Below are positions 17,169 to 25,167 of a stretch of DNA of 37,723 nt, piece by piece. Made by a program: the position numbers and the translations under genes. Under the pieces are notes generated by a model. The model made no database searches and was not told the origin of the DNA. It saw only the letters and a list, made by a program, of their open reading frames with translations. Numbering within the stretch: position 1 is the stretch's first letter; each line of letters begins with the position of its first letter. The DNA is from an uncultured Lachnospiraceae bacterium (GTDB taxonomy: Bacteria > Bacillota > Clostridia > Lachnospirales > Lachnospiraceae): contig CAPNGW010000002.1 in the NCBI GenBank assembly GCA_948665105.1, positions 1 to 37,723 on the forward strand, given 5' to 3'.

Positions 17169-18467
17169 ATGGGAAGAATAAAGCTTCTGGCAAAGGTAAT
17201 TGTTTTTGTTGCTATACTAATTTTTATCTGGAATTTGTTATGCTATACGCTTGTGGATGACACAAAGGCATTTTCCAGATTGACCTTACATGATTTTTCG
17301 GAGAATGAGGGGAAGATAGAGGTACTGTTCGTTGGACCAAGTACCAGTATGATGGGCATCGATACAGAGATTGCAGATGAGTGCTTTGGTGAAAATACCT
17401 TCAACGTGTCCACGACCTCCCAGACTCTGGACGGAACGTATTACCTGTGTAAGGAGGCCATTGAGAAAAATCCCAATTTGAAGCAAATCTATTTGAACGT
17501 ATCGCCGGGAATATTGCTAAGAAATGTTGGTGAGGTAATGCCCACTGCCATTATTACCGATTACTTAAGCAGCAATATGCGAAGGCTGGAATACGTGTGG
17601 GGAAGCGTAGAGCCTGAATATCGTGGAAACGTGCTTTTCCCCCTTATCCGCGACAGAGAGGACATATTTACCAGGAATCCTGTGGAAATTATAAAAGGAA
17701 AAGACAAGGCATACAGGAATTATGAGCCCTTCAGCCATAGGGGACTTGAATACAAGGAAAAGGGCTTTGTGACAGGAGTGAGGACGCCGGAGAATCAGGG
17801 CGGGCACGTTTACCGGACAGAAGGGATTGAAGAATTCCGGGAGGAGAATATCAATGAGGAAGAGGTCCGGTATTTAGAGAAAACCGTTGCGCTGTGCAGG
17901 GAGGAAGAGATTGAGCTAATCTTTTTTACAGCGCCGTATTCTGACTTCTATCTCCAGGGAATAAAAAACTATGATTCTGCCTCAAGGTGGATAAAAGCCT
18001 TTGCGGCAGAGCAGCATGTGGAATACTATGATTTTAATCTGGTAAGAAGGGACATACTGAATCTTCTGCCGGAGGATTTTCTGAATATGGACCACTTAAT
18101 GGAATCAGGGGCAGAGAAGTTTACAAGGGTGCTGGGAGGGGAATACCGCAGTACAAGCTATGAGGGTATTTTTTACGACAGCTACCAGGAGAAGATGAAG
18201 GAGGATAAGCAATGCATATATGGAATTGCCTGCCGGCTTTTGGAAGCCAGGAGGCTGGAATTTGAAGTATTGCTCAGCGATGATTACAAGGGGGACGGAT
18301 GGCAGTATTCCGTGGAGGTTCTGGGAACGGAGGGTGAACCCTTAGAGACAGTGATGGAAGGAAATGTAATCTGTCTTTCCCAGGGCTCTTTCAAAGGGAA
18401 ACGCATAAGTATTACAATTATGGATGGGCAGGGAGTCGTATTTCAAGGCAGGGAATTGGTCCCTTAA
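17169..18467 (+). CDS. Second SGNH-like membrane-anchored protein with C-terminal extension
   Basis: This 432-residue protein begins with one hydrophobic anchor (about 6-26), then VLFVGPSTSMMGIDTEIADE (about 51-70), a GxS block like that of DltD/AlgJ-type SGNH proteins. A Asp-His pair in FLNMDHLMESGAEKFT (about 303-318) fits the SGNH terminal catalytic dyad. After about residue 325 it has a roughly 105-residue extra region of beta-rich composition (LEFEVLLSDDYKGDGWQYSV) that could be a carbohydrate-binding or lid domain. It follows the first SGNH gene by 26 bases and belongs to the MBOAT 1 module. The partner relation is inferred. The first block lacks the Asn seen in the upstream paralogue. 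Confidence 0.7.
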   Translation: MGRIKLLAKVIVFVAILIFIWNLLCYTLVDDTKAFSRLTLHDFSENEGKIEVLFVGPSTSMMGIDTEIADECFGENTFNVSTTSQTLDGTYYLCKEAIEKNPNLKQIYLNVSPGILLRNVGEVMPTAIITDYLSSNMRRLEYVWGSVEPEYRGNVLFPLIRDREDIFTRNPVEIIKGKDKAYRNYEPFSHRGLEYKEKGFVTGVRTPENQGGHVYRTEGIEEFREENINEEEVRYLEKTVALCREEEIELIFFTAPYSDFYLQGIKNYDSASRWIKAFAAEQHVEYYDFNLVRRDILNLLPEDFLNMDHLMESGAEKFTRVLGGEYRSTSYEGIFYDSYQEKMKEDKQCIYGIACRLLEARRLEFEVLLSDDYKGDGWQYSVEVLGTEGEPLETVMEGNVICLSQGSFKGKRISITIMDGQGVVFQGRELVP

Positions 18468-18533
18468 CCCTTCTGTGAGAAATATTGCATGGGCGAATGC
18501 TTGCCCCAAAGCGAATAGAAAAGAGGAAAAAAT

Positions 18534-19577
18534 ATGTTTAAGGAAAAGACACTTTTAATTACCGGAGGAACAGGTTCTTTTGGAAATGCGGTGCTGAACC
18601 GTTTTCTGAATACAGATGTAAAGGAAATCCGAATTTTCTCCAGAGACGAAAAGAAGCAGGATGATATGCGGCATGAGTATCAGTCAAAATATCCGGAGGC
18701 CAGCAACAAGATTAAATTCTTTATCGGCGATGTAAGGGATTTGGGCTCCGTCCAGAATGCCATGTATGGTGTGGACTATATTTTCCATGCGGCGGCATTG
18801 AAGCAGGTGCCTTCCTGTGAATTCTTCCCCCTGGAGGCAGTCAAAACCAATGTAATCGGAACAGACAATGTTTTGACGGCGGCAATTCAGGCAGGAGTAA
18901 AAAAGGTAATTTGCCTGTCCACAGATAAGGCGGCTTACCCCATCAATGCCATGGGAACATCAAAAGCCATGATGGAAAAGGTAATCGTGGCAAAATCCAG
19001 GACAGTCAACCCCGAAAAGACAAGCATCTGCTGTACCAGATATGGAAATGTCATGTGCTCCAGGGGCTCCGTGATTCCTCTGTTCATTGAACAGATACGT
19101 CAGGGGAATCCCATAACAGTGACTGAGCCCACAATGACCAGGTTTATCATGAGCCTGGAGGAGGCGGTGGAGCTGGTAATCTTTGCATTCCAAAATGCCC
19201 AGTCTGGTGATATAATGGTACAGAAGGCACCGGCCTGCACCATTGAGGTATTGGCCCAGGCGGTGGTGGAATTGTTCCATCCTGGCCACGAAATCAAGGT
19301 GATTGGAATTCGCCACGGTGAAAAAATGTATGAAACGCTTTTAACCAGCGAGGAATGTTCCCATGCCTCTGATTTGGGAGCATTTTACCGGGTGCCATGT
19401 GATAAGAGAGACTTAAATTACGATAAGTATTTTAAAGAAGGGGATAAGGAAAGAAGCGGATTATCTGAATTTAATTCCAACAATACACAGCGTCTTAACG
19501 TGGAGCAGGTGAAAGCGAAGCTGTTGGAACTGGCGTATATTCAGGAAGAATTAAAGGCCCAGGAGAAAAACAAATGA
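18534..19577 (+). CDS. capE: UDP-GlcNAc 4,6-dehydratase/5-epimerase (CapE/FnlA/WbjB)
   Basis: This 347-residue SDR enzyme catalyses the first step from UDP-GlcNAc toward UDP-N-acetyl-L-fucosamine: 4,6-dehydration and 5-epimerisation. It shows LLITGGTGSFGNAVLNRF (about 5-22), IFSRDEKKQDDMRHEY and the active-site stretch STDKAAYPINAMGTSKAMM (about 125-143), where the usual Tyr of YxxxK is replaced by Met, as is known for CapE/FnlA. The length is normal. CapF- and CapG-like genes follow with ATGA overlaps, so the whole three-step pathway is present. Confidence 0.95.
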   Translation: MFKEKTLLITGGTGSFGNAVLNRFLNTDVKEIRIFSRDEKKQDDMRHEYQSKYPEASNKIKFFIGDVRDLGSVQNAMYGVDYIFHAAALKQVPSCEFFPLEAVKTNVIGTDNVLTAAIQAGVKKVICLSTDKAAYPINAMGTSKAMMEKVIVAKSRTVNPEKTSICCTRYGNVMCSRGSVIPLFIEQIRQGNPITVTEPTMTRFIMSLEEAVELVIFAFQNAQSGDIMVQKAPACTIEVLAQAVVELFHPGHEIKVIGIRHGEKMYETLLTSEECSHASDLGAFYRVPCDKRDLNYDKYFKEGDKERSGLSEFNSNNTQRLNVEQVKAKLLELAYIQEELKAQEKNK

Positions 19578-20749
19578 AGATATTAGTTACGGGAGCAAAG
19601 GGGTTTATCGGTAAAAATTTAATAGCCACCTTAAATAATATCCGAACCGGGAAGGATAAAACCCGGGGCCTGTCGGATGATATATTGATTTACGAATATG
19701 ATATGGATTCCGACAGCAGTCTGTTGGACGCATATTGCTCCGGGTGTGATTTTGTGTTTCATCTTGCAGGTGTAAACAGACCCAGGGAAGAGCATGAATT
19801 TATGGAAGGAAACTTTGGCTTCACCTCCCTTTTGCTGGATACACTCAAAAAGCATAAAAATCAATGTCCAGTGATGATTTCATCCTCCATCCAGGCGTCC
19901 CTGGACAACCCATATGGGCGGAGCAAGAAAGCAGGGGAGGATTTGCTGCTTGCTTATGGAAGAGAGACCGGAGCGGCTGTGTATGTGTACCGCTTTTCCA
20001 ATGTATTTGGAAAATGGTGCCGGCCAAATTATAATTCTGTAATAGCCACCTTCTGCCATAATATTGCCCATGATTTACCCATACAGGTAAACGATAAGAG
20101 GGCTGTGCTGGAGCTGGTTTATATTGATGATTTGGTGGAAGAATTACTGGAGGCCTTAAAGGGGCAGCCCCATCTGGATGAGGACGGTTACGGCTTTGTG
20201 CCCACCGTACATACAGTCTCCCTGGGTGAGATTGTAGAGCTTCTCTATTCCTTCCGACAAAGCAGAGAGGAGCTTTGGGTACCGGATATGACAGAGGGTG
20301 GCCTTGAGAAGAAGCTTTATGCCACTTATTTAAGCTATTTACCAAAGGAGCAGTTTAGCTATCCGCTAACCATGCACAAGGATGAGCGGGGAAGCTTTAC
20401 GGAGATTCTTAAGACGGCAGACAGAGGCCAATTCTCTGTGAATATTTCAAAGCCCGGGATTACAAAGGGGGAGCACTGGCATCATACGAAGAATGAAAAA
20501 TTTGTTGTTGTCAGTGGAAAAGGCCGAATTCAATTTCGAAGGGTAGACAGCGATGAAATTATTGAATATACTGTAAATGGAGATGAAATTGTGGTGGTAG
20601 ATATTCCCACAGGCTACACACATAATATTATCAATGAGGGAGACACGGATTTGGTGACCTTTATGTGGTGTAATGAGTGTTTTAACCCGAAGAAGCCGGA
20701 TACTTATTTCTTAAAGGTCCAGGAGACGCCAGAGGAAAAGGGAAGATGA
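19574..20749 (+). CDS. capF: UDP-2-acetamido-2,6-dideoxy-hexulose reductase (CapF/FnlB/WbjC)
   Basis: This 391-residue bifunctional enzyme is the second step of UDP-L-FucNAc synthesis. The N-terminal SDR domain has ILVTGAKGFIGKNLIATL (about 3-20), SSIQASLDNPYGRSKKAG (about 99-116) with the YxxxK, and a C-terminal cupin domain (about 255-380) with KPGITKGEHWHHTKNEKFVV (about 294-313) carrying the metal-binding His residues. The two-domain layout is unique to CapF/WbjC. It starts inside the stop of capE (ATGA) and ends inside the start of capG. Confidence 0.95.
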   Translation: MKILVTGAKGFIGKNLIATLNNIRTGKDKTRGLSDDILIYEYDMDSDSSLLDAYCSGCDFVFHLAGVNRPREEHEFMEGNFGFTSLLLDTLKKHKNQCPVMISSSIQASLDNPYGRSKKAGEDLLLAYGRETGAAVYVYRFSNVFGKWCRPNYNSVIATFCHNIAHDLPIQVNDKRAVLELVYIDDLVEELLEALKGQPHLDEDGYGFVPTVHTVSLGEIVELLYSFRQSREELWVPDMTEGGLEKKLYATYLSYLPKEQFSYPLTMHKDERGSFTEILKTADRGQFSVNISKPGITKGEHWHHTKNEKFVVVSGKGRIQFRRVDSDEIIEYTVNGDEIVVVDIPTGYTHNIINEGDTDLVTFMWCNECFNPKKPDTYFLKVQETPEEKGR

Positions 20750-21888
20750 ATAAATTAAAGGTAATGACAATTATAGGAACAAGGCCGGAAATTATCCGGC
20801 TGTCGGCAGTGATAAAAAAGTGCGACAAATATTTTCAGCAGATTTTGGTGCATACGGGCCAGAACTATGATTACAGCTTAAACCAGGTGTTTTTTGAAGA
20901 TTTACAATTAAGGGAGCCGGATTATTACCTGGATGCCGTGGGAGCAGATTTAGGTGAAACAATCGGAAATATTATTGCCAAAAGCTATAAGCTGATGGTT
21001 GAAGTCAGGCCGGACGCTTTGCTTATCCTGGGGGATACCAATAGCTGTCTCAGCGCCATCAGCGCAAAAAGGCTTCACATTCCCATCTTCCATATGGAAG
21101 CCGGCAACCGCTGCTTTGACGAGTGCCTGCCGGAGGAGACGAACCGCCGCATTGTGGACCATATTGCGGATGTGAATCTGTGCTACAGCGAGCATGCCAG
21201 ACGGTATTTGAACAGCGAAGGAACGGCAAAGGAGAGAACCTATGTTACCGGCTCACCCATGGCGGAAGTGCTGCGGAGCAATTTAGCAAAAATAGAGGCC
21301 AGCAATATTTTAGAAAAGCTGGGGCTTTCACATAAAAAATATATTCTTCTTTCCGCACATCGGGAGGAAAATATTGATACAGAGGAGAACTTTCAGCAGC
21401 TGTTTACGGCCATCAATGCCCTGGCAGAGAGCTATGATTTGCCCATCCTGTACTCCTGCCATCCAAGAAGCAAAAAGTTTCTTACGCAGCGGGAGTTTCA
21501 GCTGGACCATCGGGTGAGGATGCATGAGCCTCTGGGCTTTCACGACTATAACCATCTTCAGATGCACGCCTTTGCGGTGGTGAGTGACAGTGGAACACTT
21601 CCGGAGGAGTCAAGCTTTTTCGGCTCCATCGGACATACATTTCCGGCCGTTTGCATCCGTACCAGCACGGAACGTCCCGAGGCCCTGGATAAAGGAAACT
21701 TTGTGCTGGCCGGTATTGGGACCCAGCAGGTGCTTCAGGCTGTGAATCTTGCGGTGCAGATGGTGGAAAATGAGGATAGTGGTACACCGGTTCCGGATTA
21801 CGTGGAAGAAAATGTAAGTGGGAAAGTGATAAAAATTATACAGAGCTATGTGGGCATCGTAAATAAGATGGTGTGGAGGAAAGACTGA
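20746..21888 (+). CDS. capG: UDP-N-acetyl sugar 2-epimerase (CapG/FnlC/WecB-like)
   Basis: This 380-residue GT-B-fold epimerase has KVMTIIGTRPEIIRLSAVIK (about 5-24), VHTGQNYDYSLNQVFFEDL, ILGDTNSCLSAISAKRLHIP (about 90-109), HMEAGNRCFDECLPEETNRR (about 113-132) and the closing SDSGTLPEESSFFG (about 281-294). WecB-family enzymes epimerise C2 of UDP-GlcNAc. Placed directly after capE and capF, it fits the third step giving UDP-L-FucNAc. The EECLPEETNRR form is typical of the FnlC group rather than of housekeeping WecB. Confidence 0.93.
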   Translation: MNKLKVMTIIGTRPEIIRLSAVIKKCDKYFQQILVHTGQNYDYSLNQVFFEDLQLREPDYYLDAVGADLGETIGNIIAKSYKLMVEVRPDALLILGDTNSCLSAISAKRLHIPIFHMEAGNRCFDECLPEETNRRIVDHIADVNLCYSEHARRYLNSEGTAKERTYVTGSPMAEVLRSNLAKIEASNILEKLGLSHKKYILLSAHREENIDTEENFQQLFTAINALAESYDLPILYSCHPRSKKFLTQREFQLDHRVRMHEPLGFHDYNHLQMHAFAVVSDSGTLPEESSFFGSIGHTFPAVCIRTSTERPEALDKGNFVLAGIGTQQVLQAVNLAVQMVENEDSGTPVPDYVEENVSGKVIKIIQSYVGIVNKMVWRKD

Positions 21889-23360
21889 TGGAAAATAGTC
21901 GGGAGATTTGGAGGCAGTCGGAGGAACGGGAAGTAAGAATAAGCGATATTCTGTGGAAAATAGTGGAGTCATGGCGGCTGGTTCTTGTGCTTGCGGTGGT
22001 GTTTGTGCTGCTGGTGACAGGGATATTCTACCTAAGGGCAATCAAAGCAGCCTCCGTGCCTGTTGAGCCCGTGGAGCCCGAAGAAGAGGAAGTCTTGACA
22101 GAGGAGGAAAGTCAGGAAGTTGTCCAGGTGCAAATCGGACAAGCACAGCTTTTGGAGCAGCGGGAATATCAAAAGAAATCCGTTTTGATGAATATCAATG
22201 CGTATGAAAAGAATGTAGTTACATTGGAATACTTTATAGATTCAACGCCTACAGAGAGTGGGAACGGCGATATATTGACCAATACCTACAGAAACTATAT
22301 TACGTCCAACAGGATTGTGGAGGATATAAGAGAGGAATGGAATTCTCCACTGAATGACGGATACATTGGGGAACTGATAGAATGTACGAATAGTGATATG
22401 AATATAAAGATGGGGTTTTTGTACGACGAAGACCAGTTAAGCAAATTAAAACGGAGCAGTGACAAATATTTTGTCGTTTCGGTGACGGGCGCTGACGCGT
22501 CCCAGGCAGAGCAGCTGGCGGATGCGGTGCAGAAGGCCCTGGAAATATATAGTGCCAGGATTGCCCAACAGCTGGGGGAGCAGCAGCTAAAGCCCCTGAA
22601 CCGTTATTCCAGTGTGGTACTGGATGAAAAGCTCATTGACAAGCAGCTAAATCTTCAGACCTCTATTAATGTGCAGCAAGACGCAATCGATAACGCAACC
22701 GAGGGGTTTAGTGAGTTACAACTGCGCATGCTGTATGGGGAGGATGAAGACCAGGAGGAGCCGGTCATTGAGGAGCAGATGCCAAGAAGGCCCGCCCTTA
22801 GTAAGAAAGCCATGGCTTTGGGACTTTTCACAGGAGTTTTCCTGGCTTGTATTTGGGTTGCTCTGCGCTATATGTTTGATCCCAGAATCAAGTCCTCCGA
22901 AGAATTACGGCGCATATACAATATGCGTGTGCTTGGCTTTCGGCAGATCGAAGGTACCTCCAGAAAACGTTTGTTTTCCGGCATCGATACCTGGATTGCA
23001 TCAAAAAAGGACAGGGATAAATTTACGCCGGAAAGCTTAAGCAATATGCTTGTGACGAATATGGCTCTGCTATTAAAAAGAGAGAATATAAGCCGTGTGT
23101 TTTTGGCCTCCGGGAGTGTGGATGAGGGCACAATGGAAGAAATAAATGAGATAATCGGACAACTGAAGGGCGAGGGAATTGAGGCTGTATATGAGAGCAA
23201 TATTGTTTCTGATGCGGCAGCGCTGAAATGTATGTCCGATATTGGAAACGCTGTTTTTGTGGTCAGAGAGAACCTTACCCATTACCAGGAGATGGAGAAA
23301 GCGCTGTTGCTGTGTGAAGCCCAGGAGGTGAGAGTTCTTGGGGGAATTGTGGTGCAGTGA
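21888..23360 (+). CDS. Wzz-like chain-length/co-polymerase protein with degenerate kinase-like C-terminal domain
   Basis: This 490-residue protein has two membrane segments (about 29-48 and 307-330) bracketing a large extracellular domain, as in Wzz/CpsC/CapA polysaccharide co-polymerases. The start at 21888 is preferred because GGAGG sits at 21875-21879; a GTG at 21873 is the alternative. It overlaps the capG stop by one base. After the second segment there is about 160 residues resembling the P-loop domain of bacterial tyrosine kinases (VTNMALLLKRENISRVFLAS, then DIGNAVFVVRENLTHYQEM and VRVLGGIVV). No Walker A GxxGxGK[ST] is present; the equivalent site reads SGSVDEGTMEE. No Tyr-rich tail is seen. 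It probably controls chain length without phosphotransfer. Confidence 0.8.
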   Translation: MENSREIWRQSEEREVRISDILWKIVESWRLVLVLAVVFVLLVTGIFYLRAIKAASVPVEPVEPEEEEVLTEEESQEVVQVQIGQAQLLEQREYQKKSVLMNINAYEKNVVTLEYFIDSTPTESGNGDILTNTYRNYITSNRIVEDIREEWNSPLNDGYIGELIECTNSDMNIKMGFLYDEDQLSKLKRSSDKYFVVSVTGADASQAEQLADAVQKALEIYSARIAQQLGEQQLKPLNRYSSVVLDEKLIDKQLNLQTSINVQQDAIDNATEGFSELQLRMLYGEDEDQEEPVIEEQMPRRPALSKKAMALGLFTGVFLACIWVALRYMFDPRIKSSEELRRIYNMRVLGFRQIEGTSRKRLFSGIDTWIASKKDRDKFTPESLSNMLVTNMALLLKRENISRVFLASGSVDEGTMEEINEIIGQLKGEGIEAVYESNIVSDAAALKCMSDIGNAVFVVRENLTHYQEMEKALLLCEAQEVRVLGGIVVQ

Positions 23361-23382
23361 TGAGGAATAGGGGAGAAGAAAA

Positions 23383-24894
23383 ATGCAGATATCAATTTTA
23401 GATTATTTGGAAAATTCTGCAAGCCGCTTTCCGGAAAAAATTGTATTTTCGGAGGAAAAGAAACAGATTTCCTATGGCCAATTAGAAAAAACGGCAAAAG
23501 CAGTGGGAAGCAGTATTATAAAAACGGCACAGGGGGTATACAAGCGGCCAATCGTAGTGTTCCTTGACAAGGGAATCGATGTGCTGATTTCCTTTATGGG
23601 CATCGTTTACAGTGGAAATTTCTATACCCCCATAGATGTTCATATGCCGGTTTCCAGAATAAATAAGATTTTAGAGACTCTGCAGCCGGAAATGATGATT
23701 ACGGATGAGGAGCATCTTCACCTCGTAAAAGAAACGGCGTTTGCCAAACACGTATTACTGTTTCAGGAGGCGGCGCAGGCAGAGATATTGACAGAGCAGC
23801 TTGAAAATATCAGGGAGAGAATGACAGATACGGATTTGCTGTACGTACTGTTTACATCGGGCTCCACAGGAACACCCAAGGGGGTTACAATCTGCCACAA
23901 GTCAGTGATTGACTATACGGATTATATCACAGATAAATTTGATATTACTGAAAAGGAAATTTTTGGAAATCAGGCACCTTTTTATTTTGACAATTCCATT
24001 TTAGATATTTATTGCACCTTAAAGGCCGGGGCAACCATGCATATCATTCCAAAGGAGCTGTTTGGACAGCCGGTACTGCTTTTGGAATATTTAAAGAACC
24101 AGCGGATAAATATTATTTTCTGGGTTCCTTCCGCCCTTATCATGGTCTCCAAATTAAAGGCTTTTCGGAATGTAGATATCTCGGAAACTTTGCGTAAGGT
24201 ACTGTTCTGTGGAGAGGTAATGCCAAATAAGCAGTTGAATATATGGCGAAAATATTTGCCGCATGTATTGTATGCCAATTTGTATGGCCCCACCGAGATT
24301 ACAGACGCATGTACCTGTTATGTGGTAGACCGGAAATTTGAGGACAATGAGCCTTTGCCCATTGGCACTCCCATGGGAAATACCGGGATTCTTGTGCTGA
24401 ATGAGGGGGATGAGCTGGTGAAGGGTGACGAGATTGGCGAGCTCTGCGTAAGGGGGACCTGCCTGTCTCCTGGCTATTATAATAATCCCGAAAAAACCAG
24501 GGAGGCGTTCATACAAAACCCCTTGAATAAAGCTTATCTGGAATGGATTTATCGAACAGGAGATCTGGTGCGGTATAACGAGTACGGGGAACTGATTTAT
24601 CTGTCCAGAAAGGATTTCCAGATTAAGCATATGGGGCACCGAATCGAACTGGGAGAAATTGAGAATGCTGTTTCCTCCATGGAGGGGATGTCCTCCTGCT
24701 GCTGCTTGTATGATGAAAAGAGAAGCAAGATTGTTCTCTTTATAGAAGAGGATTTAGAGAAGGAAACCATTATAAATGGTATTAAGAATCTGGTGCCGGA
24801 CTATATGTACCCGGGTAAGGTGATTAAGCTGGATAAGCTGCCGATGAATGCCAATGGAAAAACAGACAGGGTAGCATTGAAACAATACTTATAG
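23383..24894 (+). CDS. DltA-like amino acid:carrier-protein ligase (AMP-forming)
   Basis: This 503-residue adenylation enzyme should activate an amino acid with ATP and load it on the phosphopantetheine of the carrier encoded next. It shows LFTSGSTGTPKGVTICH (about 160-176), NQAPFYFDNSILDIY (about 196-210), where the Asp corresponds to the amino-group-binding Asp of DltA, VLFCGEVMPNKQ (about 271-282), matching the DltA FCGE site, YGPTEITDACT and the terminal Lys in MNANGKTDR. Order ligase-carrier-MBOAT is that of dltA-dltC-dltB with the latter two swapped relative to the usual dltABC. The substrate may be D-alanine or another small amino acid. Target here is presumably the polysaccharide rather than teichoic acid. 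Confidence 0.87.
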   Translation: MQISILDYLENSASRFPEKIVFSEEKKQISYGQLEKTAKAVGSSIIKTAQGVYKRPIVVFLDKGIDVLISFMGIVYSGNFYTPIDVHMPVSRINKILETLQPEMMITDEEHLHLVKETAFAKHVLLFQEAAQAEILTEQLENIRERMTDTDLLYVLFTSGSTGTPKGVTICHKSVIDYTDYITDKFDITEKEIFGNQAPFYFDNSILDIYCTLKAGATMHIIPKELFGQPVLLLEYLKNQRINIIFWVPSALIMVSKLKAFRNVDISETLRKVLFCGEVMPNKQLNIWRKYLPHVLYANLYGPTEITDACTCYVVDRKFEDNEPLPIGTPMGNTGILVLNEGDELVKGDEIGELCVRGTCLSPGYYNNPEKTREAFIQNPLNKAYLEWIYRTGDLVRYNEYGELIYLSRKDFQIKHMGHRIELGEIENAVSSMEGMSSCCCLYDEKRSKIVLFIEEDLEKETIINGIKNLVPDYMYPGKVIKLDKLPMNANGKTDRVALKQYL

Positions 24895-24920
24895 ATATCA
24901 GGTAAGAAAGGCAGAAAAAA

Positions 24921-25154
24921 ATGGAAGAAAGAATTTTGGAAATTTTAGGAGAGGTGAATGAAGAAATCCTCTCATACGAGGGAGACCGGCTCACCAAGGA
25001 CAGTATTATAGATTCTTTTGAAATTATCAATATTGTTTCAGAGCTGGAGGAGGAATTTGATATTGAAATTGATGCGAAATATGTCGTTCATGAAAACTTT
25101 GAGAACAAGGACACAATTATCGCACTGGTAAAGAGGCTGGTGGAAGAGCAGTAG
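24921..25154 (+). CDS. DltC-like aminoacyl carrier protein
   Basis: This 77-residue acidic, helical protein has the 4'-phosphopantetheine attachment Ser at about position 32 in SIIDSFEIINIVSELEEEF. It fits the DltC/ACP family in length and motif. It lies 26 bases after the DltA-like ligase and 13 bases before a DltB-like MBOAT, so it should ferry the activated amino acid to that transporter-acyltransferase at the membrane. Confidence 0.9.
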   Translation: MEERILEILGEVNEEILSYEGDRLTKDSIIDSFEIINIVSELEEEFDIEIDAKYVVHENFENKDTIIALVKRLVEEQ

Positions 25155-25167
25155 ATGAGGTTTCAAA

